From Strongylocentrotus purpuratus (lineage: Eukaryota; Echinodermata; Echinoidea; Camarodonta; Strongylocentrotidae): a stretch of 64,000 nucleotides of DNA. The notes beneath the pieces were generated by a model, which had not been told where the DNA came from, did not search any database, and saw only the letters and a program-made list of their open reading frames with translations. The stretch covers positions 186,001-250,000 of the forward strand of contig NW_022145525.1 in NCBI RefSeq assembly GCF_000002235.5, written 5' to 3'. A program made the position numbers and the translations under genes. Positions 11,201 through 21,200 of this stretch are shown here, piece by piece (positions within the stretch are counted from its first letter, which is position 1; every line of letters begins with the position of its first letter).

Positions 11201-14200
11201 CTACAATGAAGTCAGGTATGTTTCTCATTCTCTCACCTGCATAGTAGAAGTGAAATATAGGCACAACTTTTATGAGAGTCATGTCCATATTTACTTTCTT
11301 TTAACATATATTACTTGGACTAAAAGAAATATGTTAAAATCTATGAATCTTGGATCAATGGTTGTTACTACCAAACCATGTTTGTTATTATTATTATTAT
11401 TATTATTAATTTTTTTTTTAAAGGGGGGGGGGGGGTAATATCAAGATTTGTAATACAATAGTCTATTTAAGATCAATCGAAACCTTTTATTTCAATTTTC
11501 CTCATCACCAAAGTTTTGCCCTGAAGTCCAGTAATCATGGGTATAAATATCATTGAGGAGTAGAGAGTACCAAGAAAATGATGTTATATTTCAGGTCAAA
11601 GGCCATGAAGTTCAATTCAAAGCAATCGAGTCAGATGAAGTTTTGGGGAAAATTATTAACATTGTACAAGTAACCCTTTGAAAAAACTAAATTTTCTTTC
11701 AGAATTTATATTTTAAAGGATGTATAGGGACCATTAGGAGGTCACCATGTGAATAGATCTGCCTGTTTTTATGTACTGTAATGAATTGTAATGTAATTAT
11801 GTGTTAAGAAACCACTGCAATAATTTGAAATCATTGTTATCAGGGGATCAGTTTTGGGTCATTGACCATTGGATTAAAGTGTTGTCACTTGTATTTGCCT
11901 ATTGTAACCTGTTGGCTAGATTACTTCTTAACCAGACCTTGGAACATTTTGATTTAGAATAAACCTGAAAGAAATGACCTTACCATTACTATGTTTCTGA
12001 CTATAGATCAGACATGGTGCTACTGTATGAGTTGAAGCTAGCCCTGGCAAACTGTGAATTTGAGCTTCAGACTCTACGGCACCGTTATGAAGCCCTAGCC
12101 CCAGGAAAGCTCCCATCCAAACCAACATTGACCCTAGGAGCAGCGCTCGCAGCAGGAGAAGGCATAGGTGGGACCAAGCTGGGTTTACCAGCATCCATTA
12201 CAGCGGGTATCCTACCAGCAACATCATTATCAGCATCCTTGAACATCATTGAAGGAGCAGAGGAGAGAGGTGAAGATGAGGAGAAGGACATCAAAGAAGA
12301 ACCGCTCTCTCCAGGAACCAGTAGAAAGGTCTGTACACTCAACACAGTGAAACTGTTGTTTAAGATTCTGTAATCTTCACAGGAGCCTTTGAAGGTTCCT
12401 TCAGATATGAAGTGTTAAAGGTAATACAAAGTTTTTATTTATTTGGATGCCCCTGTGGATGTATTATAAGCACTAGAAATTTTAGTCCCGAAAATGCTTC
12501 TGCTTTCGTGAAAAATTGAATATAAAAATTTACCGGTGCTCCCGGTAAATTTTGATAAATTTCAAATTTTGCAACTACGCCCGTACAATGGTAGCTGCGA
12601 CCATGAAAATCTCAGAATATGTAGTCGTGATATATAATTTCCAATCAGGAATAGCTAATCGGTCAAGTTTAGTCAAGAAAGGTTGTTTTATAGCTTAATT
12701 AATATCTTGACCTTGAGAGGGAGCTATACAACATAAAGAGTTTATTATCTAAAATTTAACAACTTTAGACTCGATTTCAACTGCGAAAACGATCACTGAA
12801 TATTGTAGGATCGCATATGCTCCCAATATATTCATTTGAACCAAATTCATGACCCCATACCAAAACTTTGTATTACCTTTAAACCGCAGCATTAAAAAAA
12901 ATGTGTAAATGCGCAGAACATAAGTCTTACATGTATTCTCTTAGCTCAGTATTATAAGATGCAGAAATGTGAAATACTTTCTTACACTAAAAACATTTTA
13001 ATTTTTTGTTAAATCCTAACTCTGTGGATTATCTAAATGAGGCTTTAATCATTTAATCTCAGGAGTCTAATCCATGACTGTTAATAGACATCGACATTCT
13101 CAAGATTCCAGATTCAAGTTTTATTGTCTGTGTATGATACAGAAAATTGCTTTCCATTGGTGTTACATGCATACAGTGTATATGCAATATAAACAAAGAC
13201 CAAACTTGGTATCTTGTGGTTCTCAACAGAATGTACACACTTTAGTGCTCATACCATATGCAAAAGACTTTGGGAAATGAAATACCATGGGTAAATTATC
13301 TTTGATAAGGGTGATGACAGGGAAAATGAATATTTCATTGCTTTTGTACATTCGGTACATGCAACCTGCTGTAATGTTCAACCTGTTGTAATCCCTCGAC
13401 CACCCCCCCCCCCCCACCTCACACACACACGAACCATTCCACCTAGCATGTTGCTATGCCATTACCAGGTTAAGATTTGATTTTAAATTTCTGTAATTCC
13501 AACCATAGTCACAGCCTCTGCTAATGTCATTTATTATTTCATGTTCTTTTTTCTTCTCCAGATGACAGATTTAGGTGATCAGATCATCGTTGATGTTGTG
13601 TCGACAACTCCAATTACCCCAGTAAGTATCAATATTTAACAACTCCCATTTCTTAAGCTGGTCAACTGTATCATCAATGAAATTTGGATTTCAAAGTCTT
13701 TATTTCATTGGTATGTTTATCATTATACAGTCAAACCTGTCTATAGGGACCAAGGGAAACATAAAAAAGTAGTCTTCGTAGACAGGTTCCTTTAGTACAT
13801 GTTTCAATGAGAAGCCACTTCCAAGGGAAACTAAAAATGTGGTCTTTGTAGACAGGTGGTAACCAAAGCAGGGTTGGCTGAATATGCTCTCAGGAAACAG
13901 CCTTCACAATGTTGTGTTTCTGTTTCAGGGGGAAAGTTTTGAATTTTAGTGCAAATTTAAAGTAGATATAAGTTGGGTTTTGCTGCCCATGTAATGGAAG
14001 GGAGTAAGAGTTGACTGTAGTTCACGAGTGTTTATTGAGAGTAATTGTCTGAACCCATTCATCTGTAATTATCAATAAATATTGTATCGAGAAAGAAAGG
14101 CTCAATATCAAAAGAAAATTGTTGCCAACAGAATTAGATAGAGAATTTGACATAATGTGTGTTTCAAGTTGCAAAATGCATTAAATAATTGCAGCAAGGT

Positions 14201-14636
14201 AATTTCATGAAAATGTGTGCTCTAATGGAGCCTATTGATATTTGCCTTGCTCTATCCTGTTGACAGCACTTCTTTCACTAATCTTTGGAATTCACCAAAC
14301 AGTTAAGATATTTTTAATGTTATGTCTTTCAAACTGGATATTTGTGTGGTTTAACCAAACATTATCATTGTGCATTCTATTTTGATCATTTGTAATGGGG
14401 CTCTCTTACAATTTTACACTTGGTGTCATCATTTTTATAATCAATTACTAAATAGCCTAAATGGCTTTTCTCTATGTAGAGGAGTAAGTTGTGATTGAAA
14501 TAGACTTATTATGGCACTGTCAATCACGATATCTTTTCCATTTTTTCCCGTACTGGTATCCCTATATGAGCAGCAAAGGAAGAAGAGGTTAGCGGCGGTG
14601 GAACAAGGCAACGTCCTCAAGAAACTCAAGAAGTGA
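5239..14636 (+). CDS. DMAP1: DMAP1, DNA methyltransferase 1-associated protein 1 (N-terminus missing)
   Basis: Nine coding exons: 5239-5434, 6237-6395, 7194-7364, 8832-9035, 9806-9874, 11091-11215, 12007-12328, 13562-13621, 14571-14636 (stop TGA). All phases agree and give 456 residues. DMAP1 is a nuclear subunit of the NuA4/TIP60 and SRCAP chromatin complexes and also binds DNMT1. Exon 1 carries the conserved start of the SANT/Myb-like region (MPFTNPGRKDGAVFQHWRR, then EGKDYPFARFDK); exon 2 has YTDQEYQLHL; exon 3 has MKERYY and AEHERRRKEQL; exon 4 is a charged coiled coil with LQKLITAADN; exons 5-7 match the DMAP1 C-terminal domain (GIKFPDFK, MKLPSAVG, LLYELKLALANCEFEL). Exon 8 has IIVDVV and PITP, and the end is a basic KKLKK tail. 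Exon 7 is longer than in vertebrates. Exon 9 has a GAGCAG tandem acceptor that could add or drop one Q. The roughly 80 N-terminal residues expected upstream were not found in 3360-5238. Confidence 0.93.
7293..7745 (+). repeat. Tandem duplication of DMAP1 exon 3 end plus splice donor, four copies
   Basis: Copies begin at 7293, 7418, 7544 and 7670, so the unit is 125-126 bp. Each contains the last 72 bases of exon 3 (from GCATTCGATGCAGAGC), its donor CAG|GTGA, and the first intron bases. The first copy is the real exon end. Later copies differ by a few bases (for example gtagaagg in copy 3). None has a pyrimidine-rich acceptor. Reading through to a later donor would meet TAA directly after the first donor. 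Confidence 0.95.
7775..8209. mobile_element. Half of a TA-flanked foldback element
   Basis: About 430 bp matches one arm of the foldback element at 42366-43232, from GGCTGAT near the hairpin centre to the outer end CTGGGACGCACTG. The outer end is followed by TA and a (TA)n run (8210-8253). The other arm is absent. It lies in DMAP1 intron 3. Confidence 0.8.
8210..8253. repeat. (TA)n microsatellite
   Basis: About 22 TA units directly abut the transposon end at 8209. The run probably grew from, or was the target of, the TA insertion site. Confidence 0.9.
8519..8770. repeat. Three tandem copies of about 83 bp before DMAP1 exon 4
   Basis: The unit contains TATGGACAGCACATTGTCAT, a GATGAGAT/GGTGAGAT segment, and AATGTGAGATGTCACA. 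The array stops about 60 bases upstream of the exon 4 acceptor (8831). Confidence 0.9.
9940..10232. mobile_element. MITE with GGGGTATTTCACA inverted ends, copy 1
   Basis: The ends are GGGGTATTTCACAAAGA and, reversed, TCTGTGAAATACCCC, with further inner inverted repeats (ttagacttaaaaactatgg against ccataattgttaag). It matches 39917-40235 along its length. Non-coding; it lies in DMAP1 intron 5. Confidence 0.8.
10741..10894 (+). repeat. SINE-like repeat with (ATT)n tail, copy 2
   Basis: Contains aaatgggtacc, TTGAAATGCTAGAGCGCCG, AGCCAGGGTAATAATC, GAGCGCTATACAAGAACC and a tail of nine ATT units. It is related to the copies at 4880 and, reversed, 14936. It lies in DMAP1 intron 5. Confidence 0.65.
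11386..11436. repeat. (ATT)n, poly-T and G-run low-complexity tract
   Basis: A TTATTA repeat runs into T9, A3 and then a G run of about 14. It lies in DMAP1 intron 6. Confidence 0.85.
12419..12878. mobile_element. 460-bp TTAA-flanked MITE (piggyBac-like), family A
   Basis: Terminal inverted repeats are AGGTAATACAAAGTTTT at 12419 and AAAACTTTGTATTACCT ending at 12878. Both sides carry TTAA (12415-12418 and 12879-12882), the target of piggyBac-superfamily transposases. The element is non-coding, so it would depend on a transposase from elsewhere. A degenerate copy is at 1974-2479. It lies in DMAP1 intron 7, about 90 bp past the exon 7 donor. Confidence 0.85.
13729..13881. repeat. Inverted-repeat element with CAGTCAAACCTG ends
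   Basis: It starts CAGTCAAACCTGTCTATAGG and ends CAGGGTTGGCTG, with internal inverted repetition (gtctacagacagg-like segments, tagacaggttcc against gtagacaggtgg). A partial relative is at about 7055-7165 (CAGTCAAACCTGCTTTAGTG). The left flank is TA. Non-coding. Confidence 0.5.
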
Positions 14637-14897
14637 GACACAGATGAAGCTGATATTCCGCTGATGACAGGCTTATTGGACTGAGTCGAAGGGTAACATG
14701 AGTAAAGACTGACCAGTGTTAACCCAATTATCATGTTTGGCAATTATCATGTTTGGGCTTCAAAATAATGTGCAGTGATTGATTGTTGGTTAGGAGTTAC
14801 CATCATCACCAGTCCAACTCCAGTCCAACTCCAGTCCGACATCCCCTATCATCCCCCTTTTATTTATTGCCGTTAGAAACATTTCCCTGCGGAATAT

Positions 14898-14903
14898 AAT
14901 AAA
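14898..14903 (+). promoter_or_regulatory. Candidate DMAP1 poly(A) signal AATAAA
   Basis: This is the first AATAAA after the DMAP1 stop, 262 bases downstream. The usage is inferred from position alone. Confidence 0.45.
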
Positions 14904-14935
14904 TACTTGGAGGTTGAGGTTCACTGGGTATGAAA

Positions 14936-15190
14936 TAATAATAATAATAATATTAGATTCTTACATAGCGCATGTTTCGACCTTGCAAGCTCCTCAAGGC
15001 GCTCCAACATTACCCGGCTATGCTAGGCTGCCGATTTCGACGCTCACAGCATTTAAGGAATTCCTTCCTACCGGTACCCATTTAACACCTGGGTGGAGAG
15101 TGGCAAGTGTAGATTAATGTCTTGCCAAAGGACATTAGTGTATACAGAGTAGGGGATACCAGTATGTGCACTCTACATTAGCCATGCCAA
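14936..15190 (-). repeat. SINE-like repeat, copy 3 (reverse)
   Basis: Read on the minus strand it has tggcaagacattaatc, ccacccaggtgttaaatggg, GGAATTCCTTAAATGCTG, ATAGCCGGGTAATGTTGGAG, GCGCTATGTAAGAATC and an (ATT)n tail at 14936-14955. It is the fullest copy of the family seen here. Pieces of the same 3' end occur near 20146-20190 and 39600-39665. Confidence 0.65.
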
Positions 15191-16156
15191 AAATGGTGTT
15201 AGAATGTTTCCTCTATGAAAGGTTAGTTTAGAAAATGTTTTATCCTTCATGATAATGACCTTAAAATACAAATGGGATCACTGTAAAGATGGTACTTTTA
15301 TATGGCATGATCAAGTAGTACAGTGCACCATCCATTTTACCGAGGGTTCTTGAACTCTAATATGTGTTATGCTCTGTAAGGAAAAAAAACAAACTTGAAG
15401 AACAATTCAAGTATTTCTGTCTGAATAATGTTCTGTTGAGATGTAGTCAAATGTGGGTGAGTAAAGTCTGTTACGACCAAATTAAGAAAGATGGACTGAT
15501 GCAATTTTTGACTTGTACAGAAGGAAAAATGCTGAAGTGGACTTGACTTCATTTATTTTGTGATTTTACAAACTATGTCTGAAGGGCTTTCAGCTACGTA
15601 ATATCAACTTGCATACAACTCCACACGAGTCTTGATATTCATTCATATTCCATAGTTATTTTATTCAAAATATTTGAATGATGAAGTGTTGTGATCTAGT
15701 GGAGAAGTTAGCAGACTGTGGATCACATGTCATATGGTTTGACCCCTTGTCACATCACTAACATACAAGTCCTTTGGCAAAACATTAAATGCGACTATTA
15801 TTATTATTACTATTTGTTCCAACACACAGACTAATTAGAATGTAATTCTTTGTCAAAATGTATGACTTGGGAGGGTCTTTTCTTTCTAGAGGACCTATAA
15901 GAACATGCTAATCATAATATATTTTGAGTAGTTTGGAGAAAAATTGAAATTGATGATGATAAAATCATTCTCGGAGTGATTGATTGCCAATTCATGGTTA
16001 AAGCTTGGTTGATAATATGATACCTTGTGTACAAACAAGACTAAATTTGAATTGTAGCATTGTTATAATGCTGCTCATATTTTCAAAACATTTTTTCTTT
16101 AATGAAGAAATGAAATAATTGCTTGAGCCTTCAATACATGCTAGCCATCAGGTAAG

Positions 16157-16333
16157 CAGGGCTTAAATTAATCCAAGGCCACCAAGGCCATGGCCTTGGA
16201 TGCCCCTTTGATTTGCCTCAATGCCCCTCTCATTGGCCTTGGAGATTTTTTGTTAACTTTCCAATTCTTCCTATTTGTGCTGTAATATACATGAAAGTGG
16301 CCTTGCCCTAAAAATATTGAAATTTAAGGCCTG
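16157..16333. mobile_element. 177-bp hAT-like MITE
   Basis: The ends CAGGGCTTAAATT and, reversed, AAATTTAAGGCCTG form an imperfect inverted repeat. The flanks carry the direct repeat GGTAAG (16151-16156 and 16334-16339). An internal hairpin repeats AAGGCCA/TGGCCTT. CAGGG ends are typical of hAT elements. Non-coding. Confidence 0.65.
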
Positions 16334-16339
16334 GGTAAG

Positions 16340-18250
16340 GAATAAAAATAATTGTTTTATAATGGAGTCATACCTGGGGTTGGTCTGGGTATCTCTTTAC
16401 AAGACATGTTGAAATGGTAGGAATGACAATTTACACACAAGGGGTATGTACAGCAACTGAACATATTTGTAAATAATAATGCAAATAAAAGATTTGTCAA
16501 AATAATCGTATAACTTTGTGTATTCATTTCCATCTCAACATATTGCCAGTGTAAAGATGACATTCCCATATGTACATTGTGCATAGATTTAATACAGCGC
16601 ATGCAGAACATTTCATGATTTCTTAATTAAGTTACAAACATATATACTATCAAAAGTTATTTCATATGTACATCTAGTACTAGCATGCATTTTTGATACA
16701 CTACATGAAATATCAACATGTAATGTAAGAGATCGCCTTTATTTATATTTTATTACATGAAAGACAAGGTTTAATTGGAATTATACAATTTTATTGATAG
16801 AACATTTATAAACATGTAGTATCTGGCATAACTAAAGGAAATGCATGCTTATTTCAGACCACACATGAGTAAAAAAAGAAAAATCTTTGTAACTATAAAA
16901 GACTATTGTGTTGCGTACTGGTGGCTTCTTTATACATCTCTAGCATCCGATAGTTACCATAATGCATGTGCATGTAGTCAGCAATGAACATTTGCTTCTA
17001 AGCAGCATAAAGATACCAGGGTCTACCTATAAATAAATGTTTTGTCATGTTGCTAACCAGGGCATAATCTACAATACTATTAATCCTCTTGAGAATCCCC
17101 CTATGGGGTCTAGCGGCACAATCAAAAGTATAAACTGTATCTATCATTATTTTTTCAACCTTTGAATCGAACAAGACCTTGGGTGGTCTTCATCAACGAT
17201 GTCATCTTTTACGTTACTTGTCACAACAAATTGAAATCACATGAAAGGAATATTTATAAATGGTGCTCGAGTGTGCAAATTGTCTTTCTGAACTGTGCAT
17301 GTACACTGCAAGCTACAACATATGCATAGAAAATTACCAATGAATTATTATCCTATTTCAGAATTGTTATGACAATGAATATACAGTGTACCTAAACAAC
17401 AGTTTTTGTAACCACCCCTGTACTTTTAGTCAAGCATACATCTGTTAATATGTGATCAAGTTCTGATCAAGCATCAATTAATTTTTAGCTTCTACACCGG
17501 GTCAAAGGTTTAGTTATTCTGGCAAATGAGGCAAATATTTGAAATAAAATCAATACCATCATCATCAGTCAAAAATTTATCATTCTCAACATATCACATA
17601 GGTAGAGCTAGAATCTATAGAATTGGAAATTGGGAATGCAATAAATTAATTTCAAAATACATCCAAATTCAAAAACACTTTTCCAAAAGTGCCTCGTAAC
17701 AAACTACATAGTAGTCGGAGCAGACACCGAATCTACAATATCACCCCCCAACAAGAATTTGAAGTTGTTTTTGAAAGCAAGTTTCATCATGAAAGCATTA
17801 CAGTAATCAACACTGTCGGAAATTCAACCATGAAATATACATGATTTTAGTAGATGCATTAATATGGCAAGGTACAGTTGTTATAAACTATATTCTTTGC
17901 AAAATCACACACAAATATACCATGACAATCATAATATAGAATTTTGAAGAATGATTCTACCATTTTTTTCTTTTCACCATGTGGCAGGTACATTTATATA
18001 CAGAAGACAATTGTGGTATTAGGTAGACTGGAAGTACTGTACATGTAATTCTTTAATCGCCTACATCCACATAAATACGATGGATTGACAAACAAAATCC
18101 TTTTTATCAAATACACGAAGCATAGTGGTATATGGAAGTGTGTCTATCCTTGTAAAAGAAGCAGTGTAGTAACATTGCATGGGTTATCTGTCCTGTACAT
18201 CACATTAAACAAAAATAATACACCAGCTAACAAATGTCTACCTGTACCAC
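16340..18250. other. Tail-to-tail intergenic region, no gene seen
   Basis: AT-rich sequence between the 3' ends of DMAP1 and the CIMAP2-like gene. Reading frames here (such as 16611-16357 minus) lack recognisable motifs. It probably holds flanking DNA and 3' untranslated sequence. Confidence 0.5.
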
Positions 18251-18251
18251 T

Positions 18252-18257
18252 TTTATT
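18252..18257 (-). promoter_or_regulatory. Candidate CIMAP2-like poly(A) signal
   Basis: TTTATT on the plus strand is AATAAA on the minus strand, 40 bases past the stop codon at 18297. Confidence 0.5.
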
Positions 18258-18296
18258 TCATTTTACTCTAGTTTAAAATTACATACATGTTTGATT

Positions 18297-21200
18297 CTAC
18301 GTTTGCTGTGCATAGATGGTTCTTCTTGCTCTGACATAGTCTGCACTCTGACTTTGACTTTTCATCTCAACTGTGTTCACTCCTTGTATTCTCTCCCTAT
18401 GGAGAAAAAGAAACAAAAAGAAACAAAATTGAGAAACAATTCAAATACCAAACCATAATATACATTATATCTTATGACTTCACAGCAGAGAGAAAAATAG
18501 AACAGTGATTTTACATATATGATTTTTAGGAGGAGGCTTCAAGGAATTTGTCACTTGCGCAATCCAAAAAGTATTTGATAAAGCATTTTTTCCTAGCAGT
18601 TACAAAGTGCTACCCGCATTGCTCCACATGTTTGGGGAAATTGTGAAACCTTCATTTTGTTATTCCATCTTTATCAATAATGTTTACAATGTACATAACG
18701 TTTTGCATGAAGGGTATTAAGCTGACACAAAATATCAATGATGAATCTTTTTTTTTTGTGAAATAAGGGTATACTGCACTTTGAGTCAAAGGTTTGACTC
18801 GTGCTACAGATCTTGTTTTATTCTGCATCATAGGCATATATAGGAAAAACTAAATGTGCAGCATTGTCCTGCAAGTTTTGTAAAGCCAGTTTCAAAGGTA
18901 AAGACCAGTTCTGATCATGCGATTGCATTGTGAAAGAAACGTTGTGGAATCGATCAGAAAAGGTTGATCATCTAGCATATATTGGTGTGTACTACAAGTT
19001 TCTGGAATCATCAAAATGATAAGAAATTTGTCCCAGTCTTGGTAAAGTAACAAGCAATGTACGCAGAAGGATGTATATGTGACTTCCCTATATCTATCCA
19101 GTCCGGATAGATATAATAATTCACCAAATATATCAATTATTAAGCGGTTTCCCGGCAAAATTTGTATCATCACGTATTAGTCAAAACATATTCTTTCACT
19201 TGATTGGTAATAAGAGCTTCCGTTTAATTTTTTGAGAGGGGGGGGGGGGGGTTTCCAAAACTGGTCTATACCTTCAATTACAAATAGACTACTTCAAACT
19301 TACTGCATCATGTTATCTCTACTAGTCCTTTCTCTCTTGACCTTAGAGTTGAAGACACTATCATGACCGTTCTGGTGCTGGGCTTCATGCCAATGCTGTA
19401 CATTGTAACGTCCAGGACCAACAGGGTTCTACAAAACAAAACAATCATTATAAATGATGATCAATAAACTTGAATAGATCTAGAATAGGACCAACATGGT
19501 TCTATAATTGGATGTGAAAAAAATCATTATAAATGATAATCAATAAACTTGAATAGATCTTGAATAGAACAACAGGGTCTATTATAAAACATGTACATTC
19601 ATTTGAAAACTATCCGTATGAATGATTTAAATGAATCAATAAACTTCAAGAGGTCCGTTAGAAAGTTTGATTTTTACCTTGTAGTGGGTGTTGTTGGTTT
19701 AATTTTCTTGTTTGATAGAGATTTATATTGAACCATATTTTCTTGTTATGACAGCTTAAAATTTATTTTGTAATCTACCAACAGCTATGTATGGAACATT
19801 TAGCAAAAAAGTAACAAGACAAGGTATAACAACATACTTTGAAATAACTCTGCTAGATTAAGATAAGAACAAAAATAAATGTGCATCATGATAAAGAAAT
19901 TATCTTACCGTTTGTCCTGTGAAGAACTTCCTCGCTCGTTTATCAAATCGTTCAGCTGATGATATGAATGGTGGTAGATTTTTACCCTGAGGTTTAGAGA
20001 GTTCTCTAGGTGTGTAGTTACCAGGGGCAGGATCAGCCTGTAGAAAATATAAAATAAATGTATTAATAAACATTCACATAACATAATTTGCTCAGGGCAC
20101 TCATTCATCATCATCTTTAAGTGCCTAAAAAAAAGAAAGATGTTGTATTTATAATAATAATAATATTGGATTCTTGGATTCGTATTGCACTTCCAAAACA
20201 TGGGTCGGTCAGTCAGAAATCTTTTTTTTTTCTCTCCCTCTTTTGGCTGATATTTCTCAGTTTTGAATGCTTTAATATTTTATATTTCTCTAAAAAAGCA
20301 GTAAAAAAAACACAACTTTTTTTAAAAGCCGACCGTAGATTTTAATTTTTTTGGGTCGGTCGCAAAGGGCAATACAACATCTTTTTTTTTGTAGGCCTAG
20401 TTTTAAAGCCTGAATGGTTTTAAGTTATTATTCAGCAGACATCATACATTGTCTGTGAGACAGAAGGGCGTTAAATCCTAAATGATCTAATGTTTTGAGA
20501 CAAGGTTAATACCCTCCTGGCTCGTACCCAACAGATGATATCACCTACACCCTTATGGTTCAAAGTAGATAAAATGTTGGCTTCAAATGTAAATTCTATT
20601 ACATTAGCTACAAAAGAAATACATGTTTGATATCAAAACAAATTTGGAATAGAGTCATTATTGACATGTGCAATGTGTACCCTCCGATTGAAATCTACAG
20701 GATGCTATCAACATTTCACTTCTATATTCCAATTTGAGCCTATGTCCTAGTACTCAGCAAGTTATGTCAACAAGATGATGTGACTTGAAATCATAGTAGG
20801 GACTTGCTACTTTATACTGCAGTCAATTTGTGCTTTTACCCTTTTTATCATTTTTTTAAACCATTTTTATGATGGTGATACTGTACTTGTAATCATTTTT
20901 TTAAATTGTAAATTTCTGCTTGCACATCTTCATACTCAATGATTTTACTACAACAAACATGAAGGTGAACATACATGTATGTTATCTGATGGTATCCACA
21001 GTCATACATCAAAGGTATTACAAATTGATGATGGGAGTATGATATTTTTTTCTTCAGTTATTCCCTCACAGATATATGTGGATAGAATCAAATGTGATTT
21101 AATGACGGTCTGAACTCACCCCTTTCCTAGGCCATTGGCTGAGTGTAGAGCAGTAGACGCGTTCAGACGGTCTTTCCGGGTATTGAGATATCTTGCTTAG

